Source: Nannocystis pusilla (GTDB lineage Bacteria; Myxococcota_A; Polyangia; Nannocystales; Nannocystaceae). From it: DNA of 64,000 bases. Both the position numbers and the translations under genes were made by a program. Where the stretch lies: contig NZ_JAIRAU010000031.1 in NCBI RefSeq assembly GCF_020073745.1, forward strand, positions 162,184-226,183, written 5' to 3'. Positions 23,605-32,066 of the stretch are shown in pieces. The notes beneath the pieces were generated by a model, which saw only the letters and a list, made by a program, of their open reading frames with translations, had not been told where the DNA came from and did no database searches. Position 1 is the stretch's first letter, and every line of letters begins with the position of its first letter.

Positions 23605-24375
23605 TCAGTCTCGCCTCTTCAGCGCCGCCAGCGCGGCCGCCTGGGCGCGCACGCTGTCGGGGTTCATCACCACCTGCATCGCCATGCGGTCGAGCTCCGG
23701 GTGGGCGGCGATCGCCGCGATCGTCGGCTGCTGCAGCGCCTGCTTGCTGGCCGCGTAGGCCGACGCGCTGTCGACCCCGATCCGCCGCGCCTCGACCAGC
23801 GCCTCGCCCAGCAGGTGCTCCGGCGCGACCACGCGGTGGAGGATCCCCAGCCGCTGCGCCGCCGGGACGTCGTAGACCTGGCCCGACAGCGTCATCTCGG
23901 CGGTCGCCGGCGTGCCGATCGCGTAGCGCACCATCTCGATATACGTCCACGGCATCGGGATCCCGACCGGCACCTCGTTGATGGCGAAGCGCGCTCGCCC
24001 GAGCGTCCCGAGCCGCACGTCGCACGCGAGCGCCAGGATCAGCCCGCCCGCGAACGCGTTGCCGTTGAGCGCCGCGACCGTGCGCCGCGGCAGCGCGAAC
24101 ACCCGCAGCAGGCTGCCGCGGAAGCGGTCGAACCAGCCCTGCAGCTCGTCCATGTCGTTGCGGGCGAACCGCGGGAACACGTCCTCGAAGTCGAGCCCGG
24201 CCGAGAACGTCTTGCCCTCGGCCGTCAGCACCAGCGGCAGCGCCGGGTGGTCGCGCTCGACGACGTCGAACGCCTCGTGCAGGTCGTCGAAGAACGCCGG
24301 GTTCATGCGGTTGACCGGGTTCGAGCGCATCGTCACGACCACGGCGCCCTCGCTGCGTTCCACGCTCCACTTCAT
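23605..24375 (-). CDS. Enoyl-CoA hydratase/isomerase family protein in the lipid operon
   Basis: 256 residues with crotonase loops FSAGLDFEDVF and NGNAFAGGLILALACD, followed by FAINEVPVGIPMPW, where Glu may serve as the single catalytic acid, as in isomerase-type members. A second Glu in the first loop position is absent. It resembles delta3-delta2 enoyl-CoA isomerase-type proteins. Its ATG overlaps the stop codon of the desaturase gene (ATGA), indicating coupled translation, and the CFA synthase gene follows within a few bases. That context points to unsaturated fatty-acid handling. Confidence 0.85.
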   Translation of the reverse strand: MKWSVERSEGAVVVTMRSNPVNRMNPAFFDDLHEAFDVVERDHPALPLVLTAEGKTFSAGLDFEDVFPRFARNDMDELQGWFDRFRGSLLRVFALPRRTVAALNGNAFAGGLILALACDVRLGTLGRARFAINEVPVGIPMPWTYIEMVRYAIGTPATAEMTLSGQVYDVPAAQRLGILHRVVAPEHLLGEALVEARRIGVDSASAYAASKQALQQPTIAAIAAHPELDRMAMQVVMNPDSVRAQAAALAALKRRD

Positions 24376-25241
24376 AGGATCGACTCCCCGTGCTCGTCGC
24401 TCGCGCCGGATGTCCCTTGCGACAGGTTGGCCGGCGTCTTCAGGTCCCACACCAGCCCGAGCGCGGCCCACAGCCGCAGCACGTACCAGCCGACGTCGAG
24501 CTCCCACCACACGTGGCCCTGGCGGGCCGACGACGAGAAGCGGTGGTGATTGTTGTGGAACTCCCCGAGCGCCAGCACCCCGAGCGGCCAGTGGTTGCGG
24601 CTCAGGTCGGCGCATTCGTAGCGGCGGTAGCCGCCCCACGCGTGGCTGAACGACTGCACCCAGTGCGTGATCTCCCAGATCAGCACCGTCGGCAGCAGCC
24701 CGCCCCACAGCACGCCCTCCCACCCGCGGAACCACCACAGCCCGGCGCAGAGCGCCGCGAACGGCACGAAGTGCCAGGTGTCGAGCCAGCGCAATTCGGG
24801 GTAGCGCGCCAGGTCGGGGATCGCCTCGTGGTGGGTCACGCGATTGCGGCGATCGAGGAACCACAGGTAATGTGAATAGAAGAAGCCCTGGAAATGCGGC
24901 GAGTGCAGGTCGCGGCTGGTGTCGGCGTTGCGGTGGTGGCGGCGGTGCGTCTCGGCCCACCAGATCACCCCGCCCTGCAGCGTCGTGCTGCCGAGCAGCG
25001 CCAGCGCCAGCTGGAACCACCGCGACGTCTTGAACGCCCGGTGGGCGAAGTAGCGGTGGAACCCGACCGTCAGGGCGAACATCCGCGCCGCGAAGCAGCC
25101 GGCGAACAGCGCGAACGTCGACCACGACAGCCCCGTCCACACCACCCCGAGGCACAGCGCGTGCACCAGCAGGTAGAACACCGCCGCCGACCACGACAGC
25201 TGCGACAGCGGCAGCGAGCCCTTGGTGTGCCCCGTGTGCAT
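24372..25241 (-). CDS. Membrane fatty acyl-CoA delta9-type desaturase
   Basis: 289 residues with four hydrophobic segments and the three histidine boxes that bind the di-iron centre: HRYFAH, HRRHH and HNNHH. The spacing matches acyl-CoA delta9 desaturases, which insert a cis double bond in saturated acyl chains using O2. It lies downstream of a second desaturase gene (7 nt apart) and is coupled by ATGA overlap to the crotonase gene. The two desaturases differ enough to suggest different substrates or positions. Confidence 0.9.
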   Translation of the reverse strand: MHTGHTKGSLPLSQLSWSAAVFYLLVHALCLGVVWTGLSWSTFALFAGCFAARMFALTVGFHRYFAHRAFKTSRWFQLALALLGSTTLQGGVIWWAETHRRHHRNADTSRDLHSPHFQGFFYSHYLWFLDRRNRVTHHEAIPDLARYPELRWLDTWHFVPFAALCAGLWWFRGWEGVLWGGLLPTVLIWEITHWVQSFSHAWGGYRRYECADLSRNHWPLGVLALGEFHNNHHRFSSSARQGHVWWELDVGWYVLRLWAALGLVWDLKTPANLSQGTSGASDEHGESIL

Positions 25242-25248
25242 CCCCGCC

Positions 25249-26040
25249 TCAGCCCCCCGCGACCTCCAGCGACGCCGCCTCGACCGGTCGCACCGCCGGC
25301 AGCGGCGCCCCCGGCCGCCACTTGCGGTCGTACACGTACAGCTCGCGCGCCAGCCCGAACGCCGCCAGCGTGCGGATGAGCGCCCAGCCGACGTCGAACT
25401 CCCACCAGCGGGTCGAGAACTTGGCCGAGCGCGGGAACCGGTGGTGGTTGTTGTGCAGCTCCTCGCCCGCGATCACCAGCGCCAGCGGCGTCACGTTGCG
25501 GCTCGAGTCGCGGGTCTCGTGATTGCGGTAGCCCGCGTGGTGCCCGAGCCCGTTGATCACCCCGGCGCACAGCGGCATCCACATCAGCTGCAGCACGAAC
25601 CCGAGCAGCCCCAGCCCCGGGCCCAGCAGCCCGACGTAGATCGCGGCCAGCAGCGCCAGCCCGAGGTTGCTGCGGCCCTCGTAGAGGTTGCGCTCGATCC
25701 AGTCGTCCGGGCAATCGTGGCCGAACCGCTGCAGCGTGGACGGGTTCGTGCTCTCGCGGAAGTAATAGCGGTACCCGGCGAAGAAGATCGCCGCGATCCC
25801 GTGGACCACCGGCGAGTGCGGGTCGCCCTCGCGGTCGACGTGCGCGTGGTGCTTGCGATGGACCGCCACCCACGCGCGCACCCGCGTGCCCGTGGTCAGG
25901 AAGATGAGGAAGCGGAACACGTGCGCCGGCGCCGGATGCAGCGCCACGGCCCGGTGCGCCAGCGCGCGGTGGGCGTAGACGCTGATGCTGATGTTGGCCA
26001 GCCAGCCGAACCCGACGCAGAGAAGGAGGACCTCGAGCAC
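25249..26040 (-). CDS. Second membrane fatty-acid desaturase
   Basis: 263 residues with histidine boxes HRALAH, HRKHHAH and HNNHH plus a GLGHHAGYRN segment. A membrane-bound di-iron desaturase of the acyl-CoA type. Compared with its neighbour it has a short N-terminus and the central PLCAGVINGLGHHAGYRN phrase common in bacterial desaturases. First gene of the desaturase-desaturase-crotonase-CFA unit; the next gene upstream is separated from it by a CATG repeat region. The ending is Val/Ala/Glu-rich without motif. Confidence 0.88.
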   Translation of the reverse strand: MLEVLLLCVGFGWLANISISVYAHRALAHRAVALHPAPAHVFRFLIFLTTGTRVRAWVAVHRKHHAHVDREGDPHSPVVHGIAAIFFAGYRYYFRESTNPSTLQRFGHDCPDDWIERNLYEGRSNLGLALLAAIYVGLLGPGLGLLGFVLQLMWMPLCAGVINGLGHHAGYRNHETRDSSRNVTPLALVIAGEELHNNHHRFPRSAKFSTRWWEFDVGWALIRTLAAFGLARELYVYDRKWRPGAPLPAVRPVEAASLEVAGG

Positions 26041-26143
26041 CGCGCAGATCCTTTATCAGGCGCCGCCCGGGCCGTCAACGCCGGCAAAACCGTCGCCACG
26101 CCCGCGTCCGCCGTGCAGGACTTGCGACGTCCCTCGCCCCGGA

Positions 26144-26178
26144 CATGTCCGTGCAAACATGCCCGTTCGAGCATGACC
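26144..26178. repeat. CATG 14-nt repeat array upstream of the desaturase unit
   Basis: Cores at 26144 (CATGTCC, inside CGGACATGTCCG), 26158 (CATGCCC) and 26172 (CATGACC), 14 nt apart, with spacers GTGCAAA and GTTCGAG. A decayed core may follow at 26186. The array separates the HTTM gene from the desaturases and may end the transcript of the former. Confidence 0.65.
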
Positions 26179-26189
26179 GATCGAACACA

Positions 26190-27047
26190 TCATTCGTCCG
26201 CCCCCGGGGCGAGTCGGGCGACCACCCGGTGCACCGCCGCCGGCTCGATCGCCGCCAGGTACAGCAGCACCATCGTCGCCGAGAACGTCGCCACCGGCAG
26301 CAGCACGTACAGCCCGGCGTGGAACGCCACCCCGAGCGGGAGCAGGCGCCGGTGCCAGCGGGGTCGCCATACCCCGATCGCCAGCCCGAACTCGAGCGCG
26401 ACCACGGTCACCGCCGCCGTCGCCGAGGCGATCGTCAGAGCTGTCCCGAGAGGCAGGTCCGATCCGAAGTAGTAGAAGCCGGCGATCTGCTCGAGCCGTG
26501 CCCCGCCGAGGAACCCCGGCTCGCACTTGTCGATCGCGCTCCACAGGTAGACCGCCGACAGCTGCGCCGTCATCAGCCGCAGCCCCAGCAGCGGCCCGCG
26601 CTCGGCCGGCGCCGGCGTCCTGCACCGCTGCGCCCGCCTCAGCGCCCGCCGGCGATCGACCGACAGCGACCGCCCGCACGGCGTCAGCGCGCACAGCACC
26701 GTCGCCGACATCAGCAAGAAGTGGTGGTGGTGGATCCACTCCGTGCGGCCGCCTGCCGCCCCGAGCGCGAAGTACATCGTCGCCACCACCAGCGCCGCCG
26801 TCGCCGTCGCCGCGCGCGTCCACAGCCCGACCAGCATCAGCCCCGTCGCCGCGAAGAAGCCCGCCGACAGCGCCAGCGCGGGCGCCCCGGTGGCGTGGAC
26901 GAACACCATGTCCGCGCCCCAGCGGGCCCACAGCAGCAGCGCGAGGCCGATCCGGATCAGCGCCATCGGCACCGTCGAGCCCTCGGCGGCGGCCCACGCG
27001 ACCAGGCGATCGATCGCCCGCAGCGGCTGCGCGTCACCGGTCTTCAT
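26190..27047 (-). CDS. HTTM / vitamin-K-carboxylase-like membrane protein
   Basis: 285 residues with six or more hydrophobic segments. The HTTM (horizontally transferred transmembrane) pattern is visible: ALIRIGLALLL, a WTR-like turn after the second helix, EWIHHHHFLL, and LRLMTAQLSAVYLWSAIDKCEPGFLGG, the conserved 'Q...Y..sg..K' segment. Known relatives include the membrane part of gamma-glutamyl carboxylase, but the bacterial forms have no proven function. It overlaps the upstream small membrane protein gene by 14 nt, so the two are one transcription unit. Confidence 0.8.
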   Translation of the reverse strand: MKTGDAQPLRAIDRLVAWAAAEGSTVPMALIRIGLALLLWARWGADMVFVHATGAPALALSAGFFAATGLMLVGLWTRAATATAALVVATMYFALGAAGGRTEWIHHHHFLLMSATVLCALTPCGRSLSVDRRRALRRAQRCRTPAPAERGPLLGLRLMTAQLSAVYLWSAIDKCEPGFLGGARLEQIAGFYYFGSDLPLGTALTIASATAAVTVVALEFGLAIGVWRPRWHRRLLPLGVAFHAGLYVLLPVATFSATMVLLYLAAIEPAAVHRVVARLAPGADE

Positions 27048-27501
27048 GGCCTCGCGGTCGCGCCCCCGCCACCGGCGGTCGTGGGGGCAGCGGCTGGCAC
27101 AGGTCGTGTTCGCCGGCGTGCAGCGGCACCCAGCCGGCCATCGTGGCGATGCTGGCCCGCGCCCGCAGGTCGACCGGCCCGAGGCGCTTGCACAGCTCGC
27201 CGGCCACGCGCACGAGCCCCGCCTCGCCCTGCATCGAGCGCACCCACCGCGGCGCCGCGGCGCGATCGGGGCGCCCCAGGGCCGCGTAGCGATCGATCGC
27301 CGCCTCGCGCCCGTCGGCGCCGCGGACCGCGAACTCCGCGACCACCAGCCCGACGCCGACCTCGTTGAACAGCTCCCAGTCGCGCACGAAGCGGCTGCGC
27401 AGCCCGAACACCTGGCGGTACGCCGGCATCAGGAACAGCAACGCCGCGACCACGACGAACACGATCGCTCGCGCCCGGGCCCGCCTCGCCGTCGTCGTCA
27501 T
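27034..27501 (-). CDS. Small single-pass membrane protein, partner of the HTTM protein
   Basis: 155 residues with one N-terminal transmembrane helix (AIVFVVVAALLFLMPAYRQVFGL) and a mostly polar rest, including FVRDWELFNEVGVGLVVAEFAVR. Such proteins with a 'W.LF' segment are common immediately upstream of HTTM genes. Its 3' end overlaps the HTTM start, suggesting a membrane complex. Start ATG 27501; longer frames overlap the opposite-strand lipoprotein gene and lack typical sequence. Confidence 0.7.
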   Translation of the reverse strand: MTTTARRARARAIVFVVVAALLFLMPAYRQVFGLRSRFVRDWELFNEVGVGLVVAEFAVRGADGREAAIDRYAALGRPDRAAAPRWVRSMQGEAGLVRVAGELCKRLGPVDLRARASIATMAGWVPLHAGEHDLCQPLPPRPPVAGARPRGHEDR

Positions 27502-27594
27502 TGGTTCGACCCTAACAAATTCCGCGACTTCCCCGGGCGAGCCGACGGCTCGCCCGGTCGCCGGCCACCGTCTTCTTGTGCCAGGCTCGAGAGC

Positions 27595-28257
27595 ATGTCC
27601 CTTCCGCGCGCGCTGCTGCCCCTCCCGCTCGCCCTCGCGTGCACGCCGGCCCCGTATGGCGGCAGCGACGGCAGCGACACCTCGGCGGCGCTCGACGTGC
27701 CCGCCCCCGCGACCACGCTCCCCGCCCCGACCACGACCACCGGCACGACCACCGAAGATCCGCGCCCCCCGAAGTTCGACCTGCCGCCGACCGATCCGCT
27801 GAGCATTCGCTTTTGCCGCCCCGACGCGCCCCCGCCGGGCACCCTGGTCGTCGGCAACAGCGAGCTCGGCCCCTTCGTCGCCCGGCGCGCCTACTTCGAT
27901 CGGAGTCAGGGCGGGCGCGTGCTCCTGCTGTTCCTCTCGCCGGAGGCCGACGCGGTCGTCGAGATCGAGCACCACGACGGGCGGAGCGGCCCAATCTTCT
28001 ACGGAGAGCTCGCCAGCGGCCCCACGAAGGACGGCTGGCTCGGCACGTGGACGCTCGAAGGCGGCGTCTATGCCGACGGCATGGCCGCCGCTTCGCAGCT
28101 CCCGCCCACCGTCACCCTCAGCGAGTTCGCCGGCACCTGGCACGACTACGATCCCGCCGATCCCCCGCGGCTCGTCGGCACCCTCGTCGGCGACATCCAC
28201 GGCACCTTCGACGCAGTCTACTGCGACGACATCTTCCTGAGCCTTATCCCCGACTGA
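27595..28257 (+). CDS. Thr-linker lipoprotein, first of a tandem pair
   Basis: 220 residues. Signal peptide ends ...LALACTPA (lipobox with Cys about 16). A Pro/Thr linker (TTTTGTTTEDP) leads to a globular domain of about 150 residues containing GTLVVGNSELGPFVARRAYF and a DYDPADPPRLVGTL ending. The next gene encodes the same domain (GTMVSGTSQLGPFTAQRAYF, EFDPADPPRLLGKL), so the pair arose by tandem duplication. Function unknown; likely displayed on the cell surface. ATG lies in a CATGTCC sequence like several others here. Confidence 0.82.
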   Translation: MSLPRALLPLPLALACTPAPYGGSDGSDTSAALDVPAPATTLPAPTTTTGTTTEDPRPPKFDLPPTDPLSIRFCRPDAPPPGTLVVGNSELGPFVARRAYFDRSQGGRVLLLFLSPEADAVVEIEHHDGRSGPIFYGELASGPTKDGWLGTWTLEGGVYADGMAAASQLPPTVTLSEFAGTWHDYDPADPPRLVGTLVGDIHGTFDAVYCDDIFLSLIPD

Positions 28258-28267
28258 TCGAGGATTC

Positions 28268-29095
28268 ATGCGCGCACGCTACCCACGACTCATCATTTCC
28301 CTCGTCCTCACCGCCTGCACCGATCGTCCGCTCGGCGACACCGAGACCGACAGCACCAGTCCGAGCACCAGCGACGCACCACCCGGCACCACCGCCAGCC
28401 CCGGCACCACCGCCAGCCCGGGCACCACCACCAGCCCGGGCACCACCGCCGTGCCCACCACGAGCGAGCCGACCACCACCCCCGTGCCCACCACCGTCGA
28501 GCCGACCACCGACGCGCCGCCGCTGCCCACCACGGGGACCACGACCGGCGGCGACGACTCGGCCGGCACCACCGTCGAGCCGGGCACCACCGGCATGAAG
28601 CTCGACATGTTCGTGCCCGGCGGCCCCGACCTCCACGGCTGCGTCCTCGACGCCCCGCCCGGCACGATGGTGAGCGGCACCTCCCAGCTCGGCCCCTTCA
28701 CCGCCCAGCGGGCCTATTTCGGGTGGATCGGCTTCAGCGGCGCCGCCTTCGAGCCGCGGCTCCTGTTCGTCTCGCCCGAGGCCGACCCTGCCGTCGAGGT
28801 CGAGGTGACGATCGGCGGCACCGGCGCGATTCTCCACGGCGGCGTGAGCACCGACCCGTTCAACGAGGGCGGCTGGATCGGCACCTGGGGGGCGTCCCTC
28901 CAGATCTCCGACAAGAACCAGCACGTCTCCGCCACGCGCCCCGACTCCGTCGTCATCGAGGCGCTCGCCGGCAACTGGGACGAGTTCGACCCCGCCGACC
29001 CCCCGCGCCTCCTCGGCAAGTTGGAGGGCGCGATCGCCGGCCCCTTCGACGCCGTGTTCTGCGACGAGCTCATCGACGAAGTCATCGTCGAATAG
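28268..29095 (+). CDS. Thr-linker lipoprotein, second of a tandem pair
   Basis: 275 residues. Signal peptide with lipobox (LVLTAC), then a long Thr/Pro linker (about 25-105) containing four near-identical 18-nt coding units, then the same globular domain as the upstream gene. The domain has one conserved cysteine pair around the start and end (HGCVLD, VFCDEL). Only 10 nt separate it from the first copy, so both are on one transcript. The linker is the most diverged part, as expected for a surface stalk. Confidence 0.82.
   Translation: MRARYPRLIISLVLTACTDRPLGDTETDSTSPSTSDAPPGTTASPGTTASPGTTTSPGTTAVPTTSEPTTTPVPTTVEPTTDAPPLPTTGTTTGGDDSAGTTVEPGTTGMKLDMFVPGGPDLHGCVLDAPPGTMVSGTSQLGPFTAQRAYFGWIGFSGAAFEPRLLFVSPEADPAVEVEVTIGGTGAILHGGVSTDPFNEGGWIGTWGASLQISDKNQHVSATRPDSVVIEALAGNWDEFDPADPPRLLGKLEGAIAGPFDAVFCDELIDEVIVE
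28382..28453 (+). repeat. Four 18-nt coding repeats (Pro-Gly-Thr-Thr-x-x)
   Basis: Units of 18 nt encode P-G-T-T-(A/T)-(S/V) and form the start of the Thr-rich stalk of the second tandem lipoprotein. Repeats of this kind can change number by slippage, altering stalk length. Confidence 0.75.
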
Positions 29096-29114
29096 CGCGG
29101 CGAATCATCGCACC

Positions 29115-29621
29115 TCAGAATCGCAGCACCAGCCCGCCGGGCCCCAGGCCGAGCTGCGGCGCCCGCTCCGGCCGGCGCTGATACATCAACCGGTCGGTGT
29201 AGATCGCCGCCGGGATGAGCGCCGCCACCGCGAGCGCGGCGAAGATCGGCGCCGCGATCAGCGAGGCGCGGCGCTCGGGGCAGTCGCGCACGTAGCTGCC
29301 GGAGTGCGTGTCGCCGCAGGTCCCGAGCACCACCAGCGGGATCGCCGTGCCGACCAGCCCGAGGCCGGCGAACGTCCACGCCACCCCGGCCTGGATCTTC
29401 GTCTTGCGCCGCTGCGCTCGCCACACGTGCTCGGGGACCACCGGCGGCAGCAGGTCGGGCGGCGTCACCGCGACCATCGGCGTCGGCGCGGTCGGAGGCG
29501 GCGGCCCCTCGCTGTCGGGGCGCACCATCTCCTGCTCGGAGGGCGGCGCGGCGATCGCCACGTCCGGCGCCAGCCAAGCGGCCACACCGACAGCCAGCGC
29601 GCAGCGCCGCATGCCCCTCAC
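29115..29621 (-). CDS. Exported membrane protein of unknown function
   Basis: 168 residues. N-terminal signal sequence (ALAVGVAAWLAPDVAIAA), then a Pro/Glu-rich region, then two hydrophobic helices separated by a short loop with CGDTHSGSYVRDC, a likely disulphide. The second helix is followed by YQRRPERAP. The pattern (signal peptide, Pro-rich linker, paired helices) is frequent in myxobacterial exported proteins but no family name can be given. It lies directly downstream of the dehydrogenase stop region on the same strand. Confidence 0.65.
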   Translation of the reverse strand: MRGMRRCALAVGVAAWLAPDVAIAAPPSEQEMVRPDSEGPPPPTAPTPMVAVTPPDLLPPVVPEHVWRAQRRKTKIQAGVAWTFAGLGLVGTAIPLVVLGTCGDTHSGSYVRDCPERRASLIAAPIFAALAVAALIPAAIYTDRLMYQRRPERAPQLGLGPGGLVLRF

Positions 29622-29630
29622 CTCGATCCC

Positions 29631-30845
29631 TCAGCCGGCAGGCCGCAGCTCGACCTTGAGCCAGCCGGGCTGGCGCAGGTCGAACGCCTTGTAGGCCGCG
29701 ATCACGTCGCTGAGCGGCTCGACGCGGGTGATGAATTGCAGCGGGTCGACGGTGCCGCTGCGGACCAGGTCGAGCAATTTGGGGATGTACTTGCGGTGGT
29801 GGCAATTGCCCATCTTCACCGTCAGGTTCTTGTTCATCGCCTGGCCGATCGGGAAGAAGCGGGCGGTCTGCGGGTACACGCCGACGATCGACAGCGTCCC
29901 GGCCTTCGCCAGCGCCTCGACCGCCCACTCGAGCGCCTGCGACGGCGCGTCGCCCGGGTGCCAGTGCTCGCCGTCGGGCTTCGCGTGCGGCGCGACCTCC
30001 TCGATCTCGCGGGAGTGTTGGTCGTACTTGCGCTCGGCCTCGGCGCGGGCGGCCCCGCGGTGCGCGTGGCAGGCGTCGACGCCGACGGCATCGATCGCGC
30101 GGTCGGGGCCGATCCCGCCGGTCAGCGTGCGCAGCGTCTGGACCGGGTGGTCGACGTCGAAGTTGATGATCTCGGCGCCTTGCGACTGCGCCATCGCCAG
30201 GCGCGACGGCTCGTTGTCGACCGCGAAGATCCGGCCCGCGCCCATCAGCTTGGCGCTGAGGATCGCGAACTGACCGACCGGCCCGCAGCCGAACACCACC
30301 ACCGTGTCGCCGTCCTTGATCTCGGCGTATTCGGCGGCCATGTAGCCGGTCGGGAAGATGTCCGACAGCAGCAGCGCCTGGTCGTCGGTGACCTGCTGGG
30401 GCAGCTTCACCAGGTTGACCGCCGCGAACGGGATCCGGGCCATCTCGGCCTGCAGGCCCTGGAACGGCCCCGTCTCCGCCGGTCCGCCGAAGAACGCGGT
30501 GCCCGCCTGCGGCCCGTGGGGATTGGCGCTGTCGCACTGGGCGAAGTACCCCGCGCGGCAGTACGAGCAATAGCCGCAGGCGATCGTCGACGGGATCACC
30601 ACCCGGTCGCCGACCTTGAAGTTGCGGACCTCCTTGCCGAGCGCCTCGATCACGCCGACGCCCTCGTGGCCGAGGATCGTCCCCTTCTTCATGCCGGGCA
30701 TGCTGCCGCGGATCATGTGAAGATCGGTGCCGCAGATCGCGCTGGCGGTCAGGCGGACGATCGCATCGGTCGGCTCGCGCAGCTTTGGTTCGGCGACATC
30801 CTCGAGTCGGATGTCACCCACGTCTCGGAACACGACGGCTCGCAT
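29631..30845 (-). CDS. Zinc-dependent alcohol dehydrogenase, formaldehyde-dehydrogenase-like
   Basis: 404 residues, medium-chain dehydrogenase. Catalytic zinc ligands in CGTDLHMIRG and GHEGVG, the structural zinc loop with four cysteines (CGYCSYCRAGYFAQC), the Rossmann nucleotide site VVVFGCGPVGQFA, and an insertion HAHRGAARAEAERKYDQH... typical of glutathione-independent formaldehyde dehydrogenases. The reaction would be NAD-linked oxidation of a small aldehyde or alcohol. Start at ATG 30845 (MRAVVFRDVG); an ATG 9 nt upstream is equally possible. Divergent from the glycosyltransferase gene. Confidence 0.85.
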   Translation of the reverse strand: MRAVVFRDVGDIRLEDVAEPKLREPTDAIVRLTASAICGTDLHMIRGSMPGMKKGTILGHEGVGVIEALGKEVRNFKVGDRVVIPSTIACGYCSYCRAGYFAQCDSANPHGPQAGTAFFGGPAETGPFQGLQAEMARIPFAAVNLVKLPQQVTDDQALLLSDIFPTGYMAAEYAEIKDGDTVVVFGCGPVGQFAILSAKLMGAGRIFAVDNEPSRLAMAQSQGAEIINFDVDHPVQTLRTLTGGIGPDRAIDAVGVDACHAHRGAARAEAERKYDQHSREIEEVAPHAKPDGEHWHPGDAPSQALEWAVEALAKAGTLSIVGVYPQTARFFPIGQAMNKNLTVKMGNCHHRKYIPKLLDLVRSGTVDPLQFITRVEPLSDVIAAYKAFDLRQPGWLKVELRPAG

Positions 30846-31019
30846 GGCGGGCATATGCGACGTCTTGCGGCGACGGCAACCCGCCCCGTCACTCGCGTGA
30901 CGCGGAGCGCCGGCGCGTCCGTTCAGCCCGCTCTGCCGCCGACGCCCGCGCCGGTTGCCGGAGCGACGAATCGCGCTAGCCTGCCCCCGCCCCGTCGTCG
31001 CGGGGTTCGGAGGTCGCGC

Positions 31020-32063
31020 ATGCGCATCGCGCAAGTGGCACCGCTGCAGGAGAGCGTGCCGCCCCACAAGTACGGCGGCACCGAGCGGGTCGTCTCCTAT
31101 CTGACCGAGGAGCTCGTGCGCGCGGGGGCCGATGTCACGCTGTTCGCCTCCGGCGACTCGTGCACGCGCGCCGAGCTCGACCCGATCTGCGAGCGGGCCC
31201 TGCGGCTCGACCCGCGTCGCCCGGACCCGCGGGCCCCGACCATGCGGCTGCTCGAGCGCGTCGCCCGGCGCGCCCGCGAGTTCGACGTCGTCCACTTCCA
31301 CATCGACTACCTGCATTTCCCGCTGTGCCGGGCGCTCGGCCTGAGGCAGCTGACCACGCTGCACGGCCGCCTCGACATCCGCGAATATCAGGCCGTCTAC
31401 GACGAGTTCGCCGACATGCCGGTGGTCTCGATCTCGCTGGCCCAGCGCCGCCCGCTGCCGCAGGCGCAGTTCGTCGGCAACGTCTACCACGGCCTCCCGC
31501 TCGACCTCTACCGCTTCGAGCCCGAGCCCGACGACTACCTCGCGTTCATCGGCCGGGTCTCGCCGGAGAAGCGGGTCGACCGGGCGGTGGCGATCGCCCG
31601 CCGGCTCGGCATGCGCCTGCGGGTCGCCGCCAAGATCGACCGCCCCGAGCGCGCCTACTACGAGCGCGAGATCGCCGATCTGTTCGCCGATCCGCTGGTC
31701 GAGTACGTCGGCGAGATCGGCGAGGCCGACAAGGGCGCCTTCCTCGGCAAGGCCCGCTGTCTGCTGTTCCCCGTCGACTGGCCCGAGCCGTTCGGCCTGG
31801 CGATGATCGAGGCCATGGCGTGCGGCACGCCGGTCGTCGCATTCCGCTGCGGCTCCGTGCCCGAGGTCGTCGACGAGGGCGTCACCGGCTATTGCGTCGA
31901 CTCGGTCGAGGCCGCCGTGGCGGCGACGGCGCGCGCGGCGGAGCTCGATCGTCGACGCTGCCGCGAGCGGTTCGAACGACGCTTCAGCGCCGAGCGCATG
32001 GCCCGCGAGTACCTGCGCCTCTATGGTGCGCTCGCGGAGGACCGCGGTCCCGTGGCCGCCTGA
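31020..32063 (+). CDS. Family 4 glycosyltransferase
   Basis: 347 residues of GT-B fold. The N-terminal domain shows MRIAQVAPLQESVPPHKYGGTERVVSYL, the acceptor-side glycine loop. The C-terminal domain has IGRVSPEKRVDRAVAIARR, the sugar-nucleotide site, and the retaining-enzyme motif EPFGLAMIEAMACGTPVVAF (E-x7-E). A good ribosome-binding site (GGAGG) precedes the ATG. The next gene, three bases after the stop codon, encodes an amylo-alpha-1,6-glucosidase-like protein; such pairs usually make or remodel alpha-glucans or trehalose-type sugars. Confidence 0.88.
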   Translation: MRIAQVAPLQESVPPHKYGGTERVVSYLTEELVRAGADVTLFASGDSCTRAELDPICERALRLDPRRPDPRAPTMRLLERVARRAREFDVVHFHIDYLHFPLCRALGLRQLTTLHGRLDIREYQAVYDEFADMPVVSISLAQRRPLPQAQFVGNVYHGLPLDLYRFEPEPDDYLAFIGRVSPEKRVDRAVAIARRLGMRLRVAAKIDRPERAYYEREIADLFADPLVEYVGEIGEADKGAFLGKARCLLFPVDWPEPFGLAMIEAMACGTPVVAFRCGSVPEVVDEGVTGYCVDSVEAAVAATARAAELDRRRCRERFERRFSAERMAREYLRLYGALAEDRGPVAA

Positions 32064-32066
32064 GCA

